Shown here: in pieces, positions 1 to 7,139 of the stretch
Numbering within the stretch: the first letter of the stretch is position 1
Layout of the letters: every line of letters begins with the position of its first letter
NCBI GenBank assembly: GCA_019234035.1
Contig: JAFALX010000209.1
Location: 1-11,098 of the forward strand
Reading direction: 5' to 3'
From: Candidatus Dormiibacterota bacterium
GTDB taxonomy: Bacteria > Chloroflexota > Dormibacteria > Aeolococcales > Aeolococcaceae
DNA length: 11,098 nt
Made by a program: the position numbers and the translations under genes
Notes under the pieces: generated by a model
The model's database searches: none
Told to the model about the DNA's origin: nothing
What the model saw: only the letters and a program-made list of their open reading frames with translations

Positions 1-1065
1 GATCACCGTGCCGCCGCGGGCGCTGCCGTCCAGCTTGGTGAGTACGAGCCCGGTGAGCCGCACCGCCTCGTGGAACGCCCGCCCCTGGGCCAGCGCGTTC
101 ATGCCAGTTGTGGCATCGAGTACGAGGAGCGTCTCCTGCGGCGCCTCGGGGATGAGCCGCTCGGCGACGCGGCGCACCTTCTGCAGCTCGGCCATGAGGT
201 TGGCCTTGGTGTGCAGCCGGCCCGCGGTGTCCACGAGGATGCAGTCGACCCGGCGGGCGAACGCGGCCTGGATGGCGTCGTACACCACCGCCCCGGGGTC
301 GCCGCCCGGCTGGTGCGCCACGACGTCGACGCCGGCGCGGTCCGCCCAGATCCGCATCTGGTCGATCGCCGCGGCTCGATACGTGTCGGCGGCCGCCACA
401 AGCGGGATGCGACCCTCCTGGCGCAGCCGGTACGCGAGCTTTCCGGTGGTGGTGGTCTTGCCGCTGCCGTTGACGCCGACCATCAGCAGCACGCTGGGGA
501 CGTCCTGGATGCGGAGCGTGCGATCGCGCTGCCGCAGCATCGCCAGGATCTCCGCCTTGAGCACGTCCAGCGCCGCGGCGCCGTCGCGGATCCGGTCCTC
601 GCGCACGCGCTCGCGCAACCGCGCCACCAGCCGCTCGGACGTGCCCACGCCGCAGTCCGCCGAGATCAGCGCCTCGAGCACGTCGTCGTAGAAGTCGTCG
701 TCCAGCTTGCCGCGGATGCGGAACGCCCCGCGGATCCCGGCGCCCATCCGGCCCGACATGCGCCGCCACCAGCCGCGCCGTCGCGGTGCGCTCACGACCT
801 CATCAGGCGCCTCGTGGACCAGCTCGGCGTCGACGACGGTCTCGTCCACGGTCTGCTCGTCGAGGGGCGTCGGCGCGGCCTCGTCTCCATCGGCGGCGGC
901 TTCGTCGTCGTCCTCGACCAGGATCAGCAGCGGAACGGGCTGATCCTCGGACTGCTCGCCGGCTTCCTCGTCCGGGTCAGCGGCGGGTGTCTCGTCCGGC
1001 TGAGCGGGAGCTTCGGCTGGCCCGTCGCCGTCGTCGGCGCCGCGCCGGCGTCTACCCAGCCGCAC
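1..1065 (-). CDS. ftsY: Signal recognition particle receptor FtsY (5' part; C-terminus beyond the left edge)
   Basis: FtsY is the SRP receptor GTPase that docks SRP-ribosome complexes at the membrane for co-translational insertion. Residues 1-355 are present; the last part of the G domain, probably some 50 residues, lies off the window. Residues 1 to about 110 are a low-complexity, Asp/Glu/Pro-rich A domain with an RRRR patch near the start. The N domain follows. The G domain shows the P-loop GVNGSGKT (197-204), DTYRAAA (227-233), DTAGR (279-283) and TKLDG (343-347). The start chosen is GTG at 1065-1063. It is the only ATG, GTG or TTG between an in-frame upstream stop near 1170 and the acidic domain, and it overlaps the smc stop by 14 nt. 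No Shine-Dalgarno is visible, which fits coupling to smc. One oddity is ATTGMN where the family has TTGQN (Met322). Confidence 0.96.
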   Translation of the reverse strand, partial: MRLGRRRRGADDGDGPAEAPAQPDETPAADPDEEAGEQSEDQPVPLLILVEDDDEAAADGDEAAPTPLDEQTVDETVVDAELVHEAPDEVVSAPRRRGWWRRMSGRMGAGIRGAFRIRGKLDDDFYDDVLEALISADCGVGTSERLVARLRERVREDRIRDGAAALDVLKAEILAMLRQRDRTLRIQDVPSVLLMVGVNGSGKTTTTGKLAYRLRQEGRIPLVAAADTYRAAAIDQMRIWADRAGVDVVAHQPGGDPGAVVYDAIQAAFARRVDCILVDTAGRLHTKANLMAELQKVRRVAERLIPEAPQETLLVLDATTGMNALAQGRAFHEAVRLTGLVLTKLDGSARGGTVI

Positions 1066-4000
1066 GTCGTTCGTCGGGTCGCAGCGCCGACGCGAACGCG
1101 AGCTCGGCCGGCGCGGACGAATCGAAGCGCACCCCCAAAACGCTGCTGGTTCCGTCGCCGTCGATGGTCACCCCCCAGAGGACATCGGCGGCGGCCATCG
1201 TGATGTGGTTGTGGGTGACAACCAGGAATTGCTGGTCCTGCGAGAGGCGCCGCAGCAGGCGGGTGAAGCGCAGCACGTTGCTGTCGTCCAGCGCAGCGTC
1301 GACCTCGTCGAAGATGTAGAACGGGCTCGGGTTCACCGCCTGCAGCGCCAGCACCGTGGCCAGCGCGGTGAGCGCCCGCTCGCCGCCGGAGAGCAGGCGC
1401 AGCGGGCAGAGCCGCTTGCCGGGGAGCTGGGCAAGGATCTCCACGCCCGGCCGGCGCTCGGCGACGGCCTCGGCCTCGTCCTCGGTGTCCTCGTCGAGCA
1501 CCTGCTCCTCGAGACGCAGGGTCGCGCGGCCGCCCGGGAACAGCTCGCCGAACAGCTCCTGGAAGTGCACCGATACGGCGCCGAAGACGGCGTCGAAGCG
1601 CCGCTCCAGGTCGGCGGCGAGATGCCGCGCCATGCGCCGCAGGTCGGCGCACGCGTCGCCGATGTCGGCGCGTTGCTCGCGGAGCGACAGCACGCGCCGC
1701 TGCAGCAACTCGAACTGCTCCGGCGCCAGCGCGTTCACCGCACCGAGCCCGGACACGCGCCGTTCCAGGCGCACGATCTCGCGCTCGGCACGCTCCGCCG
1801 CAGCGGGGTCCCACTCGGAGCCGTCGTCGTCGTCGCGGGCCTCGTCAACCAGGCGGTCGACCTCCCCCTCGGCGCCTTCGACCTCGGCTGCCGCCGCGGC
1901 GTGCTCGTCCTGGGCGCGAGCCAGGGCCACCGCGACCTCGGCGTGCTCCGCCTCCAGTCCGAGGACGATCCGCTCCAGCTCGGCGATGGGCACCCCGCCA
2001 GTGTCGAGCTGATCGCGGGCCTCGGCCACGGCCGCCTCCAGGTCGTGACGCCGTCGCCGCAGCGGACGCTCCGCGATGACCGCCGCGAGCGCCTCGGACT
2101 CCGCGTCATGGAGGCGGAGCTCGAGCGTTGCGATCCGCCGGCGCGCGCCGCCGAGCAGCCTCGTGATCTCTTCGCGGGTCCGTGCCGGCGCGGTGTCCTT
2201 CAGACGCTCGAGGTCGTCCTCGGCGTCGCGCACGTCGCGGCGCGCACTCGCGAGGTCATCGCGGACCGCGGTGAGCGCCGCCTCGGCGGCCCCGCGCCGG
2301 GCGGTGGCCTCGCCGACCTCGGCCTCGGCACGCGCGACCGCTGCCTGCTGGCGCTCCTCCTCCGCGCCGCCGGCCATGAGCCGCGCCTCGATCTGCGCGG
2401 CCGCCTCCAGCACCGTGCGGTGCTGTGTGATGGCGGCGGCGAGTGCCGCCTCGCGCTCGCGCCGTGCGGATGCGGCCGCGGCCTTCGCCGCCTGTGCGTC
2501 GGCGGCGTCGCGCGCGGCGTCCGCTGCGGCGGCCTCGGCGGACGCGAGCTGCTCGCGGGCCTCGGCGGCCGCGGCGATGGCTCGAGCCTCGCGCTCCGCG
2601 GCGCGATCAGCCGTGGCGCTCGCCTCACGTCCCTCGGCGGCGAGCTGGAGCACCCGGCCGGGGCGGCCGCCACCCCGCAGTCCCGCCGGACCCATGACCC
2701 GGCCGTCCGGTAGCACGGCAGCGTCTGCACCTTCGGCCAGTGCCAACGCAGCCTCCGCCTCGTCCGAGACCAGCCGGGTGGTGCCGAGCAGGAGGCCGAG
2801 CAACCGCAGGTCGTCAGGCGCGGCGTCGATCGCATCCACCACCGATCGCCCGGGGAGCCCGCTGCCCGCCGAGGCGCCGGCCTGCGACGCGGCGTCGAGC
2901 ACCTCCTCGCGAGCACCCTCCGGATCGAGGTGTGCCGCCGCCCTGGCGACGTCGGAGACGATCCAGGCGCCGAGGTGGTGCTCCAGCGCAGCGGCGACCG
3001 CCGTCTCGTCGTCGGCGCGGGCGACGGTGAAGGTCTCGGACAGCCGCCGGGCCTGGAGGCGACCCTCCGCCACCGCCCGTCCGATGCCGCCGTCGCCGAA
3101 CGCGCCTGCGATGGCGCCACGCAGGCGCGCGGACTCGGCCAGCGCCGAGCGTGCTACCGCGGCGGCGTCGGCGACCGCGCCGTCGGCGTCGTTGACGGCG
3201 GTCCACGCGGCGTCGACTGCCGCCAGGTGCGCAACGCGCCGCGCCTCGGCCGTCGCAGCAAGAGCAGCAGCCGCCGCGGCTTCCTCAGCTGCTTCGTCGA
3301 CACCCGGACGCAACCGCTCGACGGCGACACCGGCGGCGGCGGCGGCATCCTGCCGCCGGCCCAGCTCCTCGTTCAGCAGCTCGCGTTGCATCTGCAGACG
3401 GCGAGCCCGCGCCGACAACTCGCCGGCGTGCGCCTGGGCGGCGGCCTCCCGTCGCTCGGCCTCCTCGAAGGCGTGCCGTGCGTCGTCGAGGGCCTCTGCC
3501 TGCTGTGCCGCGGCGCGCGAGCGCGCCGCAAGCCTCGCCTCGGCCGCCTCGATGGCCGCGCGCGGCGCGACCTCGCTGGTGACGGACGCCTCGAGGGCAA
3601 GGACGTCGGCACGCGCCGCGTCCAGCTCCTGCAGATGCAGCGTGTGCTGCAGCACAGCCCGCTGCACGCGATCGCGCAAGCGCCGCGTCTCGCCATCGGC
3701 GCGCTCGACGGCGACGCGTGCAGCCTCGAGCCGCGACGCCGCCTGGTCGCGCAGCGACCGCGCCCGCTGCAGCCGCCCGCGCTCGTGCGCGGCGCGCTCG
3801 GCAAAGGCGGAGTCGGCCTCGGCCGCGGCATCGCGGCGGTCGCCGGCGTGCTCCAGCCGCCTGCGCGCCTGGCGCAGCCGCCCGCGCGCTGCGCGCCACT
3901 CCTCGCGGGCGAGGCTGCCCCGCAGCTCGGTGAGCCGCACTGTCAGCTGCCGCTGCTCGATGGCGGCGACCCGCTGCTCGTCGAGCTCCGCGAGCCGTGG

Positions 4001-4600
4001 CTCCGCCTCCTCGAGCAGGTCGTCGAGCCGGCGCACCACCGCCTCGGCGCGTGAGACCCGCGACAGCACGTCCTCGCACGCGGCTCGCAGCGCACGCACG
4101 CCGGCGGCCTGCTCGACGAGCACCCGTCGCTGTGCCGGCGTGGCCTCGATGATCGAGTCGATGTCGTTCTGCGCCACGACGGCGTAGCCGTTCTGGGTGA
4201 GCCCGGTGCCGCCGAGCAGCCGCTCGAGGTCGCGCAGGCGCGCACGGTCGCCGTTGATGCGGAACTCGGTGTCGTGCGCCCCGCGCACCACGCGCCGGCT
4301 CACCGACACCTCCGGCGCGTCCAGCGCCAGCCTGCCCTCCTCGTTGTCGATGAGGAGCTCGACCTCGGCGAGGTTCACCCGCGAGCGCCGGCCGCCGCCG
4401 TTGTAGACGACCTCGTCCATCCGCTGCCCGCGCAGCTCGCGGGCGTTGGTCTCGCCCAGCGCCCAGCGCACGGCGTCGACGAGATTGCTCTTCCCGCTCC
4501 CGTTTGGGCCGACGATCGCAGTGATGCCGCGGTCGAAGGCAACCTCGGATCGCGAGGCGAACGTCTTGAACCCGTACAGGACGAGCCGGCGCAGCCTCAT
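1052..4600 (-). CDS. smc: Chromosome segregation/condensation ATPase SMC
   Basis: SMC is the core ATPase of the bacterial condensin, acting with ScpA and ScpB on the nucleoid. The protein has 1182 residues, a usual length. The N-terminal head has Walker A GPNGSGKS at 31-38 and a Q-loop near 140. A long Ala/Glu/Arg-rich coiled coil runs from about 165 to 490. The hinge spans about 495-650 and ends in a PDGRVMGPAGLRGGG stretch typical of hinge ends. The return coiled coil runs to about 1010. The C-terminal head has the ABC signature LSGGERAL (1070-1077), Walker B FYIFDEVDAAL (D1098, E1099), the D-loop and VVTHN. The N-terminus MRLRRLVLYGFKTFA matches the family, fixing the ATG start. The gene lies 49 nt after rnc with no mutM between them, unlike many actinobacteria. 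The segment after the Q-loop (AQNDIDSI, VEQAAG) departs from the usual GQG and EEAAG. Confidence 0.98.
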   Translation of the reverse strand: MRLRRLVLYGFKTFASRSEVAFDRGITAIVGPNGSGKSNLVDAVRWALGETNARELRGQRMDEVVYNGGGRRSRVNLAEVELLIDNEEGRLALDAPEVSVSRRVVRGAHDTEFRINGDRARLRDLERLLGGTGLTQNGYAVVAQNDIDSIIEATPAQRRVLVEQAAGVRALRAACEDVLSRVSRAEAVVRRLDDLLEEAEPRLAELDEQRVAAIEQRQLTVRLTELRGSLAREEWRAARGRLRQARRRLEHAGDRRDAAAEADSAFAERAAHERGRLQRARSLRDQAASRLEAARVAVERADGETRRLRDRVQRAVLQHTLHLQELDAARADVLALEASVTSEVAPRAAIEAAEARLAARSRAAAQQAEALDDARHAFEEAERREAAAQAHAGELSARARRLQMQRELLNEELGRRQDAAAAAGVAVERLRPGVDEAAEEAAAAAALAATAEARRVAHLAAVDAAWTAVNDADGAVADAAAVARSALAESARLRGAIAGAFGDGGIGRAVAEGRLQARRLSETFTVARADDETAVAAALEHHLGAWIVSDVARAAAHLDPEGAREEVLDAASQAGASAGSGLPGRSVVDAIDAAPDDLRLLGLLLGTTRLVSDEAEAALALAEGADAAVLPDGRVMGPAGLRGGGRPGRVLQLAAEGREASATADRAAEREARAIAAAAEAREQLASAEAAAADAARDAADAQAAKAAAASARREREAALAAAITQHRTVLEAAAQIEARLMAGGAEEERQQAAVARAEAEVGEATARRGAAEAALTAVRDDLASARRDVRDAEDDLERLKDTAPARTREEITRLLGGARRRIATLELRLHDAESEALAAVIAERPLRRRRHDLEAAVAEARDQLDTGGVPIAELERIVLGLEAEHAEVAVALARAQDEHAAAAAEVEGAEGEVDRLVDEARDDDDGSEWDPAAAERAEREIVRLERRVSGLGAVNALAPEQFELLQRRVLSLREQRADIGDACADLRRMARHLAADLERRFDAVFGAVSVHFQELFGELFPGGRATLRLEEQVLDEDTEDEAEAVAERRPGVEILAQLPGKRLCPLRLLSGGERALTALATVLALQAVNPSPFYIFDEVDAALDDSNVLRFTRLLRRLSQDQQFLVVTHNHITMAAADVLWGVTIDGDGTSSVLGVRFDSSAPAELAFASALRPDERRAAG

Positions 4601-4621
4601 CCGGCCGATTCTCGGCTCCGG
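4601..4621 (-). promoter_or_regulatory. Hairpin abutting the smc start codon
   Basis: On the minus strand the 21 nt just before the smc ATG read CCGG-AG-CCGA-GAA-TCGGCCGG. This can fold into an 8-bp stem with a 2-nt AG bulge and a GAA loop. The only purine-rich Shine-Dalgarno candidate (GGAG) lies inside the 5' arm, so folding could limit access to the smc start or place a distant site closer to the ATG. There is no U-tract, so it does not look like an intrinsic terminator. A regulatory role is inference; GC-rich DNA forms such stems easily. Confidence 0.35.
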
Positions 4622-4649
4622 CAGGGGGTCACGTCAACATGTTGGGGTC

Positions 4650-5825
4650 TCAATCTTTGCCGTGTACCACATCTTGCGTCGCCGTGGTGGCGCGCTTGCC
4701 GCCGCGACCGCGCCCACCGCGCTTGCCGCGGCGGGTTCGCTTCTTCTTCTCGGGCTCGGGCGGGGGCGGTGGCTCGGGCGCGAGACGGCCCACCAGCGCC
4801 TCCGCGGCGGAGCGCAGCGCGGCGATGAGCCCCTTGCGCCCCGGCGGCGTCTTCTCCGCCGGCTCTGGGGGTTTCGAGGCCGAGGCCTGGCTGCGACGGC
4901 GTCGCTGCTTGCCGTGCCCCTCGCCGGCGGCGCTGGCGCCACGGTCTGCGGCGACCTCGGCGACACGGCGTCGAACACGAGCCGGCTCCTCGGAGATCGC
5001 CTTGGCGGCGTCGCGCGCCGCACCCGCCGCCGCCGCCGCCGGGCGGGGAGCGGCCTTCTCGATCCGGGCCAGCGCGTCACGGGCGGCCGCCTGCTCCGCG
5101 GCCTGCTTGGTGCCGCCCCGGCCGGAGCCGGCGACGGCGCCGGCGAGCAGCACGTCCGCCGAGTACTGGCGCGCATGGCCGGGACCCCCGACCGCCGTCA
5201 CGCGGTAGTGGGGCGTGTCGCCCGTGCGCTCCTGCGACGCCTCCTGGAGCCGGCCCTTGAAGTTCTCGTCGCTCCACTCGGCGAGGTCGCCGATGTTCTG
5301 CAGGAAGATGCGGCTCGCGGCGCGAAATCCCTGATCCACGAAGGCCGCGCCGATCAGCGCCTCGAACGCGTTGGCGAGCAGCGAGGGGAGCTTGCGGGCG
5401 CCGGTCTTGGCCGCGCCTTTGCCCAGCAGCAGCGTGTCGCCGAGGCCGAGACGCTCGGCAAGCCGCGCCAGCGAGGTCGTGTTGACGAGGGCGGCGCGCA
5501 GCTGCGTGAGCTGCCCCTCGTCGTACCCCGGGAAGCGGCGGAACAGGTAATCACCGACGACGAGCTCCAGCACGGCGTCGCCGAGGTACTCGAGTCGCTC
5601 GTTGTCCTGACCGGGTCCGCTCGGCTGCCCGCGCTCGTTGTTCCACGACGCATGGGTCATCGCCTCGCGCAGCAGCGCGGGCTTGCGGAACCGCAGGCCC
5701 AGCCGCTCCTGCAGCTGGTCGAGGCGCTCTCGTTCCTCGTCGGAGAGATCGCCGTTGAGCGAGGCGGGTGGCAGCGGCGGCGGTTCGATCGCGGCGACCG
5801 CGGCCGTGGCCGGCGTCGCCGGGAG
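4650..5825 (-). CDS. rnc: Ribonuclease III with a long basic C-terminal tail; start codon unresolved
   Basis: RNase III is a double-strand-specific endoribonuclease that processes rRNA precursors and other duplex RNA. The core starts at LDQLQERLG (about 5720), followed by NERLEYLGD, GQLTQLRAALVN, LLLGKG and LANAFEALIGA. A double-stranded-RNA-binding domain covers about 5270-5050. About 130 further residues follow: Ala/Pro-rich, then ending in a Lys/Arg/Gly-rich stretch (KKKRTRRGKRGGRGRGG), far longer than the usual protein of about 230 residues. The start is unresolved. Between the acpP stop and the core there is no ATG, GTG or TTG in any frame, and the first in-frame ATG (5660) would remove the first conserved helix. 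The left and frame limits are firm. The upper limit is drawn at the CTC codon 6 nt after a strong AGGAGGGG site; CTG at 5774 and ATC at 5789 are alternatives. In LANAFEA an Asn (codon 5372-5370) stands where E. coli has catalytic Asp114. Confidence 0.9.
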   Translation of the reverse strand, partial: LPATPATAAVAAIEPPPLPPASLNGDLSDEERERLDQLQERLGLRFRKPALLREAMTHASWNNERGQPSGPGQDNERLEYLGDAVLELVVGDYLFRRFPGYDEGQLTQLRAALVNTTSLARLAERLGLGDTLLLGKGAAKTGARKLPSLLANAFEALIGAAFVDQGFRAASRIFLQNIGDLAEWSDENFKGRLQEASQERTGDTPHYRVTAVGGPGHARQYSADVLLAGAVAGSGRGGTKQAAEQAAARDALARIEKAAPRPAAAAAGAARDAAKAISEEPARVRRRVAEVAADRGASAAGEGHGKQRRRRSQASASKPPEPAEKTPPGRKGLIAALRSAAEALVGRLAPEPPPPPEPEKKKRTRRGKRGGRGRGGKRATTATQDVVHGKD

Positions 5826-5831
5826 CGCGTT

Positions 5832-5839
5832 CCCCTCCT
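5832..5839 (-). promoter_or_regulatory. Strong Shine-Dalgarno with no start codon at the expected distance (rnc)
   Basis: AGGAGGGG lies on the minus strand 9 nt after the acpP stop. A start codon would be expected 5-9 nt further on; the in-frame codon there is CTC (5825-5823). This suggests either a start codon lost to a base change or read error, or initiation at a non-standard codon. Confidence 0.55.
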
Positions 5840-5848
5840 GCGGTGCCT

Positions 5849-6097
5849 CTAGCTCGCCGCTCCCACCTTCTCCTGGATGTACTCCCAGGCCTGCCCCACC
5901 GTTCCGATCTTTTCCGCGTCCTCGTCGGAGATCTCCATCTGATACTCCTCCTCGAACGCCATGATCAGCTCCACCAGATCGAGGCTGTCGGCGTTCAGGT
6001 CTTCCACGAACGACGCTTCCGGAGTCACCTGATCCGGCTCGACGCCGAGCTGGTCGGCCACGATCGCCTTGAACCTGTCGTAGCTGAGGTCTGGCAT
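5849..6097 (-). CDS. acpP: Acyl carrier protein
   Basis: This small acidic protein of 82 residues carries growing acyl chains in fatty-acid synthesis on a 4'-phosphopantetheine arm. The attachment motif is DSLDLVEL, with the modified Ser at residue 38, preceded by FVEDLNA and followed by an acidic helix (AFEEEYQMEI, then DEDAEKIGTVGQA). Length and motif fit the family throughout. The start is ATG at 6097-6095, with AAGGAA at 6109-6104, 7 nt of spacing. It lies 289 nt after fabG, so it may have its own promoter, as expected for an abundant protein, though no clear one was found. The gene looks less GC-rich than its neighbours. It ends in TAG, and rnc begins about two dozen bases later in a different frame. 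Confidence 0.98.
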   Translation of the reverse strand: MPDLSYDRFKAIVADQLGVEPDQVTPEASFVEDLNADSLDLVELIMAFEEEYQMEISDEDAEKIGTVGQAWEYIQEKVGAAS

Positions 6098-6120
6098 CGC
6101 TGTTTCCTTCTTCTGCGGCT

Positions 6121-6134
6121 GCGGGAGATCCCGC
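6121..6134. repeat. Short inverted repeat in the acpP leader
   Basis: GCGGGA-GA-TCCCGC on the plus strand is a 6-bp inverted repeat with a 2-nt centre, lying 24-37 nt before the acpP ATG and just ahead of the Shine-Dalgarno. It could be an operator half-site pair or a small RNA stem, but it is short enough to be chance. Confidence 0.3.
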
Positions 6135-6295
6135 ATTCTGACCCGACACGATAGCGTCGGGGGGCGCCCAAGCATACGGACCGGACGCACCGTCGACGAA
6201 CGCCTGGGGTGTGCTGTCAGGAGCGACGGCCGCCTCGCCGCCGCCGTCGTGCTGCGGTCGCTGTTCGGCAGCGCCGCTCTGCGGCGCCCGCCTGC

Positions 6296-6317
6296 GGCGT
6301 CGCGAGCTCGCGGCGCC
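6296..6317. repeat. 22-nt near-perfect palindrome in the fabG-acpP spacer
   Basis: The centre CGCGAGCTCGCG (6301-6312) is a perfect 12-nt palindrome. It is extended by GGCG on the left and CGCC on the right across one mismatch (positions 6300 and 6313). No T-tract follows in either direction, so it is not an intrinsic terminator. It could be a dimeric regulator's site, but GC-rich sequence makes palindromes common. Confidence 0.35.
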
Positions 6318-6386
6318 CGTGCTCACCGACTCGGGTGCGGGCTCGTTGGCCGGGCCGACCGGCGTCACCTCATCCATCGTCACGCC

Positions 6387-7139
6387 TCACGCACCCAGGC
6401 CGCCGTCGACCTGCAGCACGTGGCCGGTGATGTAGCTCGCGGCCGGCGACGCGAGGAAGACGATCGCCTGCGCCACCTCGTCGGCGGTGCCGAGGCGCTG
6501 CATCGGCGTCGCCGTGACGGCTGCAGCGCGCGCCGCCTCCGGCAGGGTGCGCGTCATCTCGGTGTCGATGAACCCCGGCGCCACGGCATTGACCGTGATG
6601 CCCCGCGTGCCGACCTCGCGCGCCAGCGATTTCGTGAGGCCGATCAGCCCTGCCTTCGCGGCCGAGTAATTCGACTGTCCCGGGTTGCCCATCACCCCGG
6701 CGACGCTCGACACGTTGACGATGCGGCCCTGCCGTGCGCGCAGCATCGCCTTGAGTGCCGCGCGGCAGACCGCGAACGCGGCGGTGAGGTCGACGGCGAT
6801 GACCTGCGTCCAGTCGTCGTCGCTCATGCGCACCGCCAGCCCGTCCCGATTGATACCGCCATTGTTGACGACAACGTCGATGCGGCCGAGCTCCTCGATG
6901 GTTCGCGAGACGAGCGACGCGGCGGCGGCGGTGTCGGCGAGATCCGCCTGCAGCGTGACCGCGCGAACACCGTGCTGGCGGGCGGCATCGGCAACCGTGT
7001 CGGCCTCGGCGCCGCGGCTCGAGTACGCGACCGCGACGTCCGCGCCTGCCTGTGCCAGCGCCACGACGGTCGCCGCGCCGATGCCACGCGAGCCGCCGGT
7101 GACGAGTGCGGCCGATCCCTGCAGCGCACCCGAGGTCAC
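6387..7139 (-). CDS. fabG: 3-oxoacyl-[ACP] reductase FabG (short-chain dehydrogenase)
   Basis: FabG performs the NADPH-dependent reduction of beta-ketoacyl-ACP, the first reductive step of fatty-acid elongation. It has 250 residues, a normal length. The nucleotide-binding motif TGGSRGIG is at 14-21. Catalytic Ser145, Tyr158 and Lys162 lie in SSVAG and YSAAK, with the usual 13- and 4-residue spacings. The C-terminal half (GITVNAVAPGFIDTEMT, SYITGHVLQVDGG) is typical of FabG rather than of distant relatives. The start is GTG at 7139-7137, overlapping the fabD stop (GTGA), with GGAGGT 9 nt upstream. Two residues depart from the family: NNAG reads NNGG (92-95), and the Asn of the catalytic tetrad (Asn110 in E. 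coli) aligns with Asp117. Function is still very likely. Confidence 0.96.
   Translation of the reverse strand: MTSGALQGSAALVTGGSRGIGAATVVALAQAGADVAVAYSSRGAEADTVADAARQHGVRAVTLQADLADTAAAASLVSRTIEELGRIDVVVNNGGINRDGLAVRMSDDDWTQVIAVDLTAAFAVCRAALKAMLRARQGRIVNVSSVAGVMGNPGQSNYSAAKAGLIGLTKSLAREVGTRGITVNAVAPGFIDTEMTRTLPEAARAAAVTATPMQRLGTADEVAQAIVFLASPAASYITGHVLQVDGGLGA

Larger units (their letters stand above)
6098..6386 (-). other. fabG-acpP spacer with a coding-like open frame of unknown meaning
   Basis: This 289-nt gap has no recognised gene. On the minus strand a frame opens with GTG at 6383 and ATG at 6377 directly after the fabG stop. A GAGG lies 7 nt before the ATG. The first 37 or so codons nearly all end in G or C (about three exceptions), more than at positions one and two, as in real genes of this window. 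The predicted peptide (MDEVTPVGPANEPAPE and onward) is Pro/Ala/Ser-rich with an RRRRR run and matches no family I know. The frame has no stop before 4650: it passes through acpP in another frame and joins rnc. It may be a small disordered protein, an rnc extension, or chance in GC-rich DNA. The spacer also holds two inverted repeats, listed separately. Confidence 0.4.

Noticed and set aside
924..1814. A 296-codon minus-strand frame across the smc end
   Set aside because: It is a shifted frame of smc giving an Arg/Ala/Gly-rich product, while smc is intact in its own frame.
70..4187. Several long plus-strand open frames opposite ftsY and smc (for example 70-1203, 1205-2713, 2076-4187)
   Set aside because: Their products are Arg/Ala/Ser-rich without domains, and they mirror the strongly supported minus-strand genes; long antisense frames are expected at this GC level.
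5849..5851. A programmed -1 frameshift from acpP into rnc, which would explain the missing rnc start
   Set aside because: The frames do differ by -1, but no slippery heptamer or clear downstream structure is seen near the acpP end, and an AcpP-RNase III fusion has no precedent that I know.
6160..6180. A dedicated sigma-70 promoter for acpP (TATGCT or TATCGT as -10)
   Set aside because: No -35 match at 16-18 nt for either; evidence too weak to list.
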